From Coleofasciculus sp. FACHB-T130 (GTDB lineage: Bacteria; Cyanobacteriota; Cyanobacteriia; Cyanobacteriales; FACHB-T130): a stretch of DNA of 64,000 nt. Both the position numbers and the translations under genes were made by a program. Below are positions 8,943 through 17,359 of this stretch, piece by piece (within the stretch, counting starts at the first letter, position 1; every line of letters starts with the position of its first letter). The notes below the pieces were generated by a model. The model was not told the origin of the DNA. It did not search any database and saw only the letters and a program-made list of their open reading frames with translations. The stretch is from the NCBI RefSeq assembly GCF_014695375.1, contig NZ_JACJOG010000041.1, forward strand, positions 124,001 to 188,000, in the 5' to 3' direction.

Positions 8943-9958
8943 TCCTCAACCTGACGCTAGTGACGTTCCTGGTTCAAAGGGTTATGATACCAAGTTATTC
9001 CGCTTTAGTGTAGTTGTATATCCACTCAATTTAAACCTGTGGAAGTTTGCTGTTTATTTTCACACGAGTGGGTACACCCAGCTTCATATTCTCAGCTTGG
9101 GCGAAAGCTTTGTAGGCTGCACGGAGATAGGCAAAATCAGGAATTTAAATAATAGCAATTTCAGTCCCTTGAAGCAAGTTAACTATTTTAACAAATTTTC
9201 TTGTGCTTGAGATTTTATGTTATAATGACTTGATTTTTTGAGTTCTCTGCCAAGCCTTGGGTACAGGGTATAAAGCTAAGGGATCGTGGTTAAAAAAAAT
9301 TTTAGGGGTTAAAACCCAGGCACAGTAGAACTTAGAGTATTTAAAATTGGTAATTTAGAATCGCAAGTACGCTGAAACTACAGGTTTCAATTTTTTACAA
9401 TTTAAATTTGATTCAATTTGAAAAGGTAAAAGAGTGTATTTATTTTAGTTTTGATTTTAGAATTTACAGAAAAATAGGTAAGTTTCTCTTGTTCAACTTT
9501 TTATTAAAACAACGGTTAAAACAACAAAAATACTTTTTAAATTTATTAAGCGTTGTAGTAAAAATAAGGTCTGCTATCACTTTAAATTTAGCTATATTTA
9601 TTGTTATGTATGAAGAAAACCTTTAAATAAATGTGATGCTATTAACTACTGATGCCAACCAAAGTATGCTTACACATAGCTATTTTATTTCCAGCTATGT
9701 GTAAGGGCAACTACCAAAGTGTTGAGATGCCGCTGTTCTTTGTGAATAGTTGTGCTGTAGTTTAAAATATATCTCCAATAGAATGCAATTCGAGTTGAGG
9801 GATGGGGGGACTGACTTGGCGTTTATTTTTTAGTTAAAACTTGATAATGATTGCGTACACTCCAGACCCTTCAACCATCAAGCAAACAACGTCCTTCAAT
9901 TAGGCGCTTTGTAAATCAAGAAACCAAGCCACAGGTATACCTACGCATTCTTACTGAA
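8943..9958. other. 1-kb AT-rich gap between topA and the PKS operon
   Basis: I see no convincing gene here. Open frames are short and low-complexity, such as one at 9408-9626 rich in Lys, Phe and Leu. The region must carry the minus-strand promoter of the PKS operon, but I could not pick -35/-10 boxes with confidence. A perfect hairpin at 9669-9705 is listed separately. Confidence 0.6.
9669..9705. repeat. Perfect 13-bp inverted repeat
   Basis: Arms CTTACACATAGCT (9669-9681) and AGCTATGTGTAAG (9693-9705) are exact reverse complements around an 11-nt AT-rich loop. There is no clear T-run on either side, so a simple terminator is unlikely. It sits between topA and the PKS operon, both on the minus strand, and could be an operator, an mRNA 5' structure or a dispersed element. 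Confidence 0.6.
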
Positions 9959-12169
9959 TTACTCCGCGCCAAGCTCGCCAAAATTTGGCGACCACCAGTT
10001 ACCTTTTTTACTCTCAAAGAAGGCTACCTCTTTGCATTTATTTTGTTTGGTTTTCGGGTTAGAGCAACGCAACATCACCTTATCTTGACCATTTTTGGTG
10101 TATTTGTAACGCTCTAGGGAAGAGCCACAAATCGGACAAGAATGCTGAGAAGGCTTGTCAGAACGCGCCGGATTTTTCCGCTTAGCGTCAGGCAATTCAT
10201 ACTCTAGCGTGGATACGTTAAAAAACATTACAGCACCGCAGCCATTATTGCGCTCATCACAGCTCAAAAAATGGTCTGTTTGAAGTTTTTTAGACTTCGA
10301 GTAAACCCTCGTCATTGGATGTTTGCATTTCGGACACCGAATATTAGTAAGTTCAGACCGAGTCTCCGGGCTAGTATCGGTGCGAGTATCCGGGGGTTCA
10401 CAAACAGGTGGAGTGACCTTAACTCGGCTTGGATTCGTTACAGTCGGCATAGAAACGGGAATTTTTGCCCCGGCTTTCTTGAGTGCTGGGGCAAAATAGT
10501 CGCGGTTCCAGCTAGTCAAATACTTTTGCCAGTCCAGCTTACCGTGAGCGATCGCATCCAATTCCCGCTCCATCTTTGCCGTAAAATCTGCACGAATCAG
10601 CTCAGGTAACACCCGACCCAAGAACTCATCCACTTCCATCCCTAGCTGGGTCGGAACGAGCAACCCCTTCTTCAGAACCACATACTCCCGCTCTTTCAAA
10701 GTCTTTACCGTCGGAGCATAGGTGCTAGGACGCCCAATCCCCTGTTTCTCCATCACCTGAATCAACTTAGACTCAGAATACCGGGGTGGTGGCATCGTCT
10801 GCTTCTTATCGGCATCCGCATGGGTACAGGTCAGTGGTTGCCCTTCTTTGAGAGTCGGCAACACTTGATCTGAACCAATATCTCGCCAGTAGCGCAGATA
10901 GCCCTCAAACTGTAGCACCTGACCCAAAGCTTGCCAAGTAACGCTACCAGATTTGGTGACAATTTTCGTCTTCAGGAGTCGCGCTGGTTGACACAGAGAA
11001 GCGATCGCGCGTCGCCATATCAAGTCATACAATCCAGCTTCTTCTGGTGTTAACTCTGCTTTAATGACGGATAGTAGCCGGGTAATCTCTGTCGGTCGAA
11101 TTGCCTCGTGCGCCTCCTGGGACAGCGCTGCACTTTTGCGAACAGCCGCCTTTTGGGGGATATTCTCGGGGTCATTTTTTTCCAGATACTTCCGCACCGA
11201 AGCACAAAACTCCTCAGATAAAGTTGGGCTATCTGTACGCATATAAGTGATGTATCCTTGCTCGTACAGCTTCTGCGCCACTTGCATCGTTTTCTCTGGA
11301 TTCAGCTTTAAACGCGCTCCTGCTGCCTGCTGAAGGGAACTGGTGGTAAATGCGGCGGGTGGTTTTTTAAAACTCACTTTACCTTGGGTGCTGACTACCT
11401 GATGAGGATGACTCTTTGCCGTCGCCACCAGTTGATCCGCCTGAGTTTGTGTTGTCACTCTGGTTCCTTCAGCAGCTTTTTTGCTATCAGGAGACTCAGA
11501 ATCATCGGTTTCCTCTACTTCAGACTCCTCGGAACGATTCACTTGTCCGGCATAAAAGGCTCGAAACCCCTCGGCGTAGTCAACGTAAACAGACCAGTAA
11601 TCTTCAGGAACAAAGGCTGTAATTGCTCTCTCGCGATCGCATAATAGGTGCAAGGTTGCGCTTTGAACCCGACCGACTGACTTGGCTCCGTTTTTGAGCG
11701 ACCAAATGAGAGGGGAGCCTCTGAAGCCAACCAGCTTGTCGAGACACGTCCTCAAAAGAGCTGCATCTACTAAGTTCTGGTCGAGGGGACGGGGTTTGCT
11801 CACTGCTTTTTTAATCGCAGTTTCTGTAATCTCGCTCGTCACCACTCGCCGGGGATTCTTAACCTTGAGTTCTCGTGCCAGATGCCAAGAAATGACCTCA
11901 CCTTCCCGGTCTGGGTCTGTTGCAAATATAACTTCGGTTGCTGATTTAACCGCTTGTTTCAGTTCGGTGAGAACCTTTTTGCCTCGGTCGCCACGAGGGA
12001 CAAATCGACAAGTAACGCGATCGCCTGATAGGTCAAAGCCCAGTGCATCTTCCCCGTCTTTCGCTAGCTCAACAACATGACCCATGCTTGCCATCACTCG
12101 GTAGCCAGAACCAAGGCTTTTCTGCCATTTCTGCCGTTTGCCAGGACTTTCAATTAAAACAAGTTTCAT
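9959..12169 (-). CDS. topA: Type IA DNA topoisomerase I
   Basis: 736 residues. I chose the ATG at 12169 because GGAGGA lies 7 nt upstream and the protein then starts MKLVLIESPGK, the usual TopA N-terminus; a frame extension to 12253 adds 28 unlikely residues. The Toprim domain (about 1-115) has ESPGK and the acidic DPDREGE. The catalytic Tyr is in GYITYMRTDS near residue 311. Two C-terminal zinc-ribbon modules follow: CPKC...C...C around 640 and CPIC...C...C around 690. The enzyme relaxes negative supercoils through a 5'-phosphotyrosine intermediate. It is divergent from the SLH gene with 96 bp between starts, so the two promoters share that gap. Confidence 0.95.
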   Translation of the reverse strand: MKLVLIESPGKRQKWQKSLGSGYRVMASMGHVVELAKDGEDALGFDLSGDRVTCRFVPRGDRGKKVLTELKQAVKSATEVIFATDPDREGEVISWHLARELKVKNPRRVVTSEITETAIKKAVSKPRPLDQNLVDAALLRTCLDKLVGFRGSPLIWSLKNGAKSVGRVQSATLHLLCDRERAITAFVPEDYWSVYVDYAEGFRAFYAGQVNRSEESEVEETDDSESPDSKKAAEGTRVTTQTQADQLVATAKSHPHQVVSTQGKVSFKKPPAAFTTSSLQQAAGARLKLNPEKTMQVAQKLYEQGYITYMRTDSPTLSEEFCASVRKYLEKNDPENIPQKAAVRKSAALSQEAHEAIRPTEITRLLSVIKAELTPEEAGLYDLIWRRAIASLCQPARLLKTKIVTKSGSVTWQALGQVLQFEGYLRYWRDIGSDQVLPTLKEGQPLTCTHADADKKQTMPPPRYSESKLIQVMEKQGIGRPSTYAPTVKTLKEREYVVLKKGLLVPTQLGMEVDEFLGRVLPELIRADFTAKMERELDAIAHGKLDWQKYLTSWNRDYFAPALKKAGAKIPVSMPTVTNPSRVKVTPPVCEPPDTRTDTSPETRSELTNIRCPKCKHPMTRVYSKSKKLQTDHFLSCDERNNGCGAVMFFNVSTLEYELPDAKRKNPARSDKPSQHSCPICGSSLERYKYTKNGQDKVMLRCSNPKTKQNKCKEVAFFESKKGNWWSPNFGELGAE

Positions 12170-12265
12170 ACTCTGTCCTCCAAAAATTTTTAATTCTTGC
12201 TTTAAGAAGGATGACTTAGCTAGGCATTTTAGGGTATAAGCTACTTGCTGCATGAACTCAGGTAA

Positions 12266-13312
12266 ATGACATCACCTCCCCCCGATCCACGTTCCTCTCG
12301 GCTTGGCTTTGATGAGTTGATTGGCATTGTTGTTGCCTTCGGCGTGATTGGCACGATTTTCTTCTGGTCAATTGGTAGAAGGGAGCCAGGGTTGAATTTG
12401 ACCGGATTGCCGACTCCTGACGCCACGGCGAGTCCAAAGCCAGCAGCGCCGCTACCAACAACGGTGATACCCGGAGAATCGCCCACCCAGCAAACGGTTC
12501 CGGCACCTTCTGCTTCACCGAGCGACCCAAACTCAACGCTACTCATACCGGACGATCCAAACACGGTATCGGGAAGCGTCCCGATTATTCCCGTACCCGT
12601 ACCCGCGCCTTCCGCCCCAGCGCCGTCAGTCGCCCCCGCCACAGTACCCGCGCCTGCGCCTTCCGCCCCAGCGGCGGTTGTTCCCGTACCAGCCCCCACA
12701 GCTTCTGCCCCAGCTAAACCGATCAACTTTTCCGATATCCCCGACAATTACTGGGCGCGTCCTTACATTCAAGCGCTGGTTGAACGCAACATCCTCGCGG
12801 GTTTCACCGATGGCACTTTTCGCCCCGATCAACCGATCACTAGAGCGGAATTTACGGCTCCGTTGCGGAAAGCTTTTGGTCAAAAACCGGCTCAGAATGC
12901 TTTGAATTTTAAAGATGTCCCCTCTGGGTACTGGGCTGAAGCTGGAATCAAGCAAGCTGTGGCAACGGGTTTTTTGAAAGGATATCCGGGAAATCGGTTT
13001 CTCCCAAACCAAGAAATTCCGAGAGCGCAAGTTTTGGTTGCGCTTGCTAGCGGCTTAGGGCTGAAACCACCGTCCAATCCGGCTCAAGCTTTGCAGACTT
13101 ATCAAGACGCCAAGGAGATTCCTAAATACGCGACCCAAGGTGTCGCAGCGTCTACAGCCGCCGGTCTTGTGATTAACTATCCGAATCAAAACTTGCTCAA
13201 ACCGAATCAAGCGGCGACTCGTGCTGAGGTAGCTGCTGCAATTTATCAAGCTCTAGTACAAGCCGGACAAGCACAACCCATTTCCTCTCCAGCCGCTGTG
13301 CAGCCACAATGA
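12266..13312 (+). CDS. SLH-domain protein with N-terminal membrane anchor
   Basis: 348 residues. A single membrane segment at about 18-37 (DELIGIVVAFGVIGTIFFWSI) is followed by a Pro/Ala/Val-rich linker (about 50-150). Three S-layer-homology modules come next, near 152-205, 215-265 and 270-330. The first carries the FTDGTFRPDQPITRAEF signature and the third ends in TRAEVAAAIYQAL. SLH modules bind cell-wall polymers, so the protein probably spans the periplasm from the inner membrane towards the wall. The usual beta-barrel of cyanobacterial SLH porins is absent. The linker is periodic at DNA level (GCGCCTTCCGCCCCAGC-like units near 12605-12705), which makes length variation between strains likely. 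Confidence 0.85.
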   Translation: MTSPPPDPRSSRLGFDELIGIVVAFGVIGTIFFWSIGRREPGLNLTGLPTPDATASPKPAAPLPTTVIPGESPTQQTVPAPSASPSDPNSTLLIPDDPNTVSGSVPIIPVPVPAPSAPAPSVAPATVPAPAPSAPAAVVPVPAPTASAPAKPINFSDIPDNYWARPYIQALVERNILAGFTDGTFRPDQPITRAEFTAPLRKAFGQKPAQNALNFKDVPSGYWAEAGIKQAVATGFLKGYPGNRFLPNQEIPRAQVLVALASGLGLKPPSNPAQALQTYQDAKEIPKYATQGVAASTAAGLVINYPNQNLLKPNQAATRAEVAAAIYQALVQAGQAQPISSPAAVQPQ

Positions 13313-13370
13313 GGGAACCATCGTAGGGGCATGGCATTGTTCGTTTGAGCGAAGCGTTTGGCGACACGCA

Positions 13371-13820
13371 TCAAATTCGGTTTTGGAAGTTGCGATCGCC
13401 TTTATACCCGGATAGCTCGGCGAGTTCTTCTAAAGAAAGCAAACCTGAGTAACGCCGCCCCTTAATTTCCCAAGTGGGAAAGCCTTTGATCTTTGCCTTT
13501 GTGCAGAGGTCTGGACGCGGATTTTTACCGCCCGCATCGCACTCAATGTAGTTTATATAACCAAGCGCCTCTTTTGGAAACAGTTCTTTCTGTTTTGTGC
13601 AGAAAGGGCACCAATATGCGCCGTAAAATTTGGCTTTGGTGCGCTTCAAGTGGCGTGCTAAACCCACTTCTGCTGTAGTAGCGGCGCGATTCGAGGATTT
13701 GGTTGGCTGGAGTGCTGATTCTGTATATGGATCGGATGAACAGCCAGCAATTAATGCCAGTAGAGCGATCGCAGTAGTGCGGATGATAACCGCGCTAAGG
13801 TCAAATCTTTGAAGTTGCAT
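13371..13820 (-). CDS. Thioredoxin-like lipoprotein with WCPFC motif
   Basis: 149 residues. The N-terminus is a lipoprotein signal (hydrophobic AIALLALIAGC, lipobox Cys at about 27), so the mature protein should be lipid-anchored facing the periplasm or lumen. The rest is a small thioredoxin fold with the redox pair in YWCPFC and the cis-Pro region in KGFPTWEI. The domain resembles the thioredoxin-like domain fused to cyanobacterial VKOR, which receives electrons for disulfide formation. Here it stands alone, so a role as oxidoreductase or partner of a separate VKOR is inferred. It is convergent with the SLH gene. Confidence 0.85.
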   Translation of the reverse strand: MQLQRFDLSAVIIRTTAIALLALIAGCSSDPYTESALQPTKSSNRAATTAEVGLARHLKRTKAKFYGAYWCPFCTKQKELFPKEALGYINYIECDAGGKNPRPDLCTKAKIKGFPTWEIKGRRYSGLLSLEELAELSGYKGDRNFQNRI

Positions 13821-13926
13821 AGCTCTCAGTTGGGTAGATGTTCGGCAATCAGCAAAGTTTACCTTTTGTTTTCATACCATTTTGCTTTACCGTTGCCCAA
13901 TCTAAATTTCTGCAACTACCAATAAA

Positions 13927-13952
13927 TAGAGACGCAATAAATCGCGTCTCTA
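13927..13952. repeat. Short palindromic repeat (TAGAGACGC type)
   Basis: Arms TAGAGACGC (13927-13935) and GCGTCTCTA (13944-13952) flank an 8-nt loop. It lies 3' of the minus-strand M15 gene. On that strand the hairpin is followed by an AT-rich run, so it may also act as a weak terminator. A related hairpin with GTAGAGGCGC arms is at 29499-29532. Confidence 0.55.
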
Positions 13953-13993
13953 CAATCTAAACTCAAAATCTTAACTCAAAAAACTCCTCAGCC

Positions 13994-15067
13994 TTAGCGA
14001 CCATCAACTGACCAGTGGGGCGGGTCATTTGCTAGCTTAAATACGCCATAAGATGCACCCACACTATAGAGAGCTGTATTGTTGGCACCATTCGTGGGAG
14101 CGCCAATATTCACCAGGGTGCCATCTCTCTTTTTTATTTTTAGAATTCCTTCCCAGGTAATGTTCCAATCGATGGCTAGCCTTTCAGTATGGCGAGATCT
14201 TAGAGCCACCGGATTCCCCCCAATCCCGAATTCATCTACCATCAGTTGTGCAGCTTGCACAGCTACAGCGTTCGTATAATGTACCCATTCAATGTCAACT
14301 CCCGCCATATTTGGTACATTTTCTGCTCTGATTTCTCCTCGACTAATCCGAGCCGAATAGTGCATCATATAAGCTCTTTGTGGAGGTCGATAGGTAGCGG
14401 CAATAATGGTTTGGGCACCCGCATCAATTAAAGCTTTTTGAAAAGCTGCTACCTTTTCTCGGAAAGGCGAAGCTAAATCAGAAATCGAGCGGCTAGTCGG
14501 AAAGTTGTCATACCAATGCGGACCACTCAAGCGAAATCGGATTCTTTTGGCATAGGCGTTGAGGATATCCATTGCTGGGATAAAATCTGCGCCTAATTTC
14601 TGCTTAGTCGTTGCAGAAAGTAGATTTTCCAATTCATCACGCAAGCGCACATCTCTTTGGAGATAAGCTTGGGCTAACCCTTGGCTACTTCTCGCTCCAA
14701 AGTCTCCATCTACGGTTAAGTCGGGAACCAATATTGTATTCAAGCTCTTTTGTAAATCTTTAACCTCTGCCTCGCCAAAGCGCAGATAAGCAAGCAACAT
14801 TGCCGCCGTAAGATTGGGAACTTTATAAAGAAAACCGTCGCTCAAAGCTTTGGTGTAGGTGGTATTATCCACAACTCCATTAACCGGCAAGTTATTTCTT
14901 TGCTGATAACTACGGGTAGCTGTATCGCTAATCTTGCCAAAGTCTCCATCAACGGTTCCTATCGGATAACCAGCCTCTTTTAAAAAGCTTTGCCAAGAAC
15001 TGACTGCTGCTCCATTAGAGCCTATTTTGAGTGTGGGTAATTTCAGCGCACTGATATTAAAAGCCAT
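13994..15067 (-). CDS. Peptidoglycan-binding M15-type peptidase
   Basis: 357 residues from the ATG at 15067, preferred over a GTG three codons upstream because AGGTGG lies 5 nt before it. Two peptidoglycan_binding_1-like modules occupy about 10-80 and 90-150, each with a DGDFG motif. The C-terminal half looks like an M15 D-Ala-D-Ala carboxypeptidase/endopeptidase: metal ligands are likely in SRHTERLAIDW and the final His in PPHWS. No signal peptide or membrane segment is visible, odd for a murein hydrolase. It is divergent from the SGNH hydrolase gene, which also lacks a signal. Confidence 0.75.
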   Translation of the reverse strand: MAFNISALKLPTLKIGSNGAAVSSWQSFLKEAGYPIGTVDGDFGKISDTATRSYQQRNNLPVNGVVDNTTYTKALSDGFLYKVPNLTAAMLLAYLRFGEAEVKDLQKSLNTILVPDLTVDGDFGARSSQGLAQAYLQRDVRLRDELENLLSATTKQKLGADFIPAMDILNAYAKRIRFRLSGPHWYDNFPTSRSISDLASPFREKVAAFQKALIDAGAQTIIAATYRPPQRAYMMHYSARISRGEIRAENVPNMAGVDIEWVHYTNAVAVQAAQLMVDEFGIGGNPVALRSRHTERLAIDWNITWEGILKIKKRDGTLVNIGAPTNGANNTALYSVGASYGVFKLANDPPHWSVDGR

Positions 15068-15635
15068 AGATTCCACCTGAATTCAATATTGCTAACTTTT
15101 CTGTTAACTAGCCAAAAAAAAGCCATCGAGCAAGTCTAGCTTTTGTGCTATTTTAACGCTACAAAAGAACGCAGCCAATGAGAGTTACACTGCTTGTGCG
15201 ATACACTTGCATTTTATAACTTAATGCTTAATAAGTTTCGATAATATAACTTTAGTTATTATTTCCATCTTCTGTCTATCTTCCTATTTGATTCTAATAA
15301 TTACATTATTGAAAAATACATTATGCCTAAAATAAATCCTCTAACTTATGATAATTAATAGTTAATTAATTATCTGGCTTTTTTATAAAATTAAATTTTC
15401 TTGAACTTGAGGTAGCTTTTATAGTAAAACCTTTACCTAATCTTCTGTCCAGTTTTCAAATAAAAGATTTAAATATTGTTACAAATTGCTACAATATTTA
15501 ATTGAATCTTATCGTCTTAGAGATTCTACCGGCTAATTTGAAACCGCTGCTGATTTAACACAAATTCCGGATTTTATCTCATCGGTTGTGGAGCATCTGG
15601 TAACGAATGTTCGCTTTTTTTAATAAGGAGACTTT
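15068..15635. other. AT-rich divergent intergenic region
   Basis: No gene, RNA or strong repeat was recognised in this 568-bp gap. It separates two divergent starts (15067 minus, 15636 plus) and must hold both promoters. Confidence 0.6.
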
Positions 15636-17270
15636 ATGGCAGACTCTGGAAATCGAATGCGCGATCGCACGCCAGACGATGTAATTATTCAGGCACAGGC
15701 GCGAAAACCCATTACAGATCCCAGCCTGGGTATTGCCGTTGAAGTGAGTAGACAAGGAACTCCTAAGCATCGGCTAGTCACGATTGGGGACTCTCTCTCT
15801 CACGGCTTTCAAAGTGGGGCAATCTTTAATACTAGCCTCTCCTATCCGATGATGATTGCCAAAGAAATGGGCTGGTCTAACCAGATGCGTTATCCCACCT
15901 ACGACGGCCCAGGAGATGGATTTCCGCTGAACCTAGAACATCTGGCTCGACAACTCGATCGGGAGTTTGGTGATATCAACTGGTTGGATTTCGCCCCAGC
16001 GCTGTTGTTTATACGCCACTACATGGACGATATAGAGGATTATTGGGAACGTGACGCAGGCTCCCGCTTCCCAATTCAACGAGGGATTAATCACAACCTG
16101 GCGGTCTATGGTTGGGATTTGCGGAATACCCTGTCGCGTACTGCGGACATTTGCCTAGACATCATTCGGAAAAATCCGCCTAAAGACGATTATCTGCGGC
16201 AGGTTGTCGAGTACCATAACGAACGCGCTGCTATCCGAGTTTTGAATTCGGCGCGGGATGCACAAGGCAACGCGCTGACACCACTGCAAGCGGCGGCAGC
16301 ACTAGGTGCTGAGGGGATGCAAGAAACTGGCGATGGTAACGGCATTGAAACGCTGCTTGTTATCATCGGTGGCAACAATGCGCTGGGTAGTATTCTGACA
16401 TTTAAGGCGGCTTGGACTGCTGAAGGTTATGACGATATGGCGGTCAACGATCGCTATACTGTCTGGCGTCCAATTCACTTTAAGGCTGAACTGGACAAGC
16501 TGGTTGAGGAAGTTAAGCAAATCCGCGCTCGCCATGTAATCTTGGCAACGGTTCCTCACATCACCATCCTTCCTTTTGCCCGTGGTATCAATAAAGACAA
16601 TGAAGGGAAAAAAGCAAAGCCAGGATCTCGATACTTTCCTTACTACTCCTTGCCTTGGCTTACTGAAGAAGACTTCGATCCCGATAAGCACCCCTACTTG
16701 CTAGAGGAAGAGGCACGAGCAATCGATAGTGCCATTGACCAGTACAACGACTTTATAACCGAGGCGGTGCGTCAGGCTCGACAAGAAGGCAGAGATTGGT
16801 ATCTGTTTGAAATGGCTGGCTTGTTGGATCGTTTGGCATCCAGGCGCTATATTCAAGACCCCCAAGCCAGACCGAGTTGGTGGGATGAAGTGGGTGGTCA
16901 GTACGAGTTGCCACCTGAGCTTCAGGCACTTTCACCCGTACCGGACTCCCGCTTTTTTAAATCTGATGCAACGGGTCGCACCCAAGGCGGCTTATTCTCT
17001 CTCGATGGCATTCATCCCACAACGATTGGCTATGGCATCATGGCGCAGGAGTTGATTGAGATTATGCACAAGAAGGCGGGGGTCAAGTTTTATGAAAGCG
17101 ATGGGAAAACCGAGCGGACTGGTGACATCAAAGTTGATTTTAATCGCTTGATTGCCTTAGATACGCTGATTTCTAACCCACCGCGATCGCTCTCTAATGC
17201 TCAGAGTTTAATCGGTTTGATTGATAAGAACTTTAATATCTTCAGCGGGATGCTCAGGGCGAGTTACTAA
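15636..17270 (+). CDS. Large SGNH/GDSL hydrolase
   Basis: 544 residues, with AAGGAG 7 nt before the ATG. Block I is TIGDSLSHGF (nucleophile Ser53). A GGNN (block III) lies near 243, and the catalytic Asp/His pair is in DGIHPTTIGYG near 457. This supports an esterase/lipase of the SGNH fold. At 544 residues it is much longer than usual SGNH proteins (about 200-350), with an extra helical segment between blocks I and III. There is no signal peptide. Substrate unknown. It is divergently paired with the M15-type peptidase, so a cell-envelope substrate is a reasonable guess only. Confidence 0.8.
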   Translation: MADSGNRMRDRTPDDVIIQAQARKPITDPSLGIAVEVSRQGTPKHRLVTIGDSLSHGFQSGAIFNTSLSYPMMIAKEMGWSNQMRYPTYDGPGDGFPLNLEHLARQLDREFGDINWLDFAPALLFIRHYMDDIEDYWERDAGSRFPIQRGINHNLAVYGWDLRNTLSRTADICLDIIRKNPPKDDYLRQVVEYHNERAAIRVLNSARDAQGNALTPLQAAAALGAEGMQETGDGNGIETLLVIIGGNNALGSILTFKAAWTAEGYDDMAVNDRYTVWRPIHFKAELDKLVEEVKQIRARHVILATVPHITILPFARGINKDNEGKKAKPGSRYFPYYSLPWLTEEDFDPDKHPYLLEEEARAIDSAIDQYNDFITEAVRQARQEGRDWYLFEMAGLLDRLASRRYIQDPQARPSWWDEVGGQYELPPELQALSPVPDSRFFKSDATGRTQGGLFSLDGIHPTTIGYGIMAQELIEIMHKKAGVKFYESDGKTERTGDIKVDFNRLIALDTLISNPPRSLSNAQSLIGLIDKNFNIFSGMLRASY

Positions 17271-17311
17271 AAGCAATCTGAGGTCGGGGTGGGCTTAGGC
17301 GTCCCATCCCC

Positions 17312-17345
17312 AAGGTTCCTGCTTAAGATCGAAAGTAGGAACCTT
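17312..17345 (+). terminator. Hairpin between SGNH hydrolase and chelatase genes
   Basis: Arms AAGGTTCCTGCTT (17312-17324) and AAGTAGGAACCTT (17333-17345) pair with one G-U wobble around an 8-nt loop and are followed by TTTAATC. A smaller GGGGTGGG/CCCATCCCC hairpin lies just before. Probably a transcription stop after the SGNH gene; a leader structure for the chelatase is the alternative. Confidence 0.5.
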
Positions 17346-17359
17346 TAATCTCTCTGGGC

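Noticed and set aside
9201-9226. TTGTGC...TATAAT promoter-like pair on the plus strand
   Set aside because: Spacing of 14 bp is short and no plus-strand gene follows for 3 kb.
9408-9626. Open frame of 72 codons in the topA-PKS gap
   Set aside because: Lys/Phe/Leu-rich AT sequence with no motif and no ribosome binding site; expected by chance in such composition.
9851-10117. Open frame overlapping the topA 3' end on the other strand
   Set aside because: Antisense to the TopA zinc-ribbon region, which is clearly coding on the minus strand.
12241-12747. Gly/Ala-rich frame antisense to the SLH gene
   Set aside because: It is the reverse reading of the Pro/Ala-rich linker; the SLH frame has real domains.
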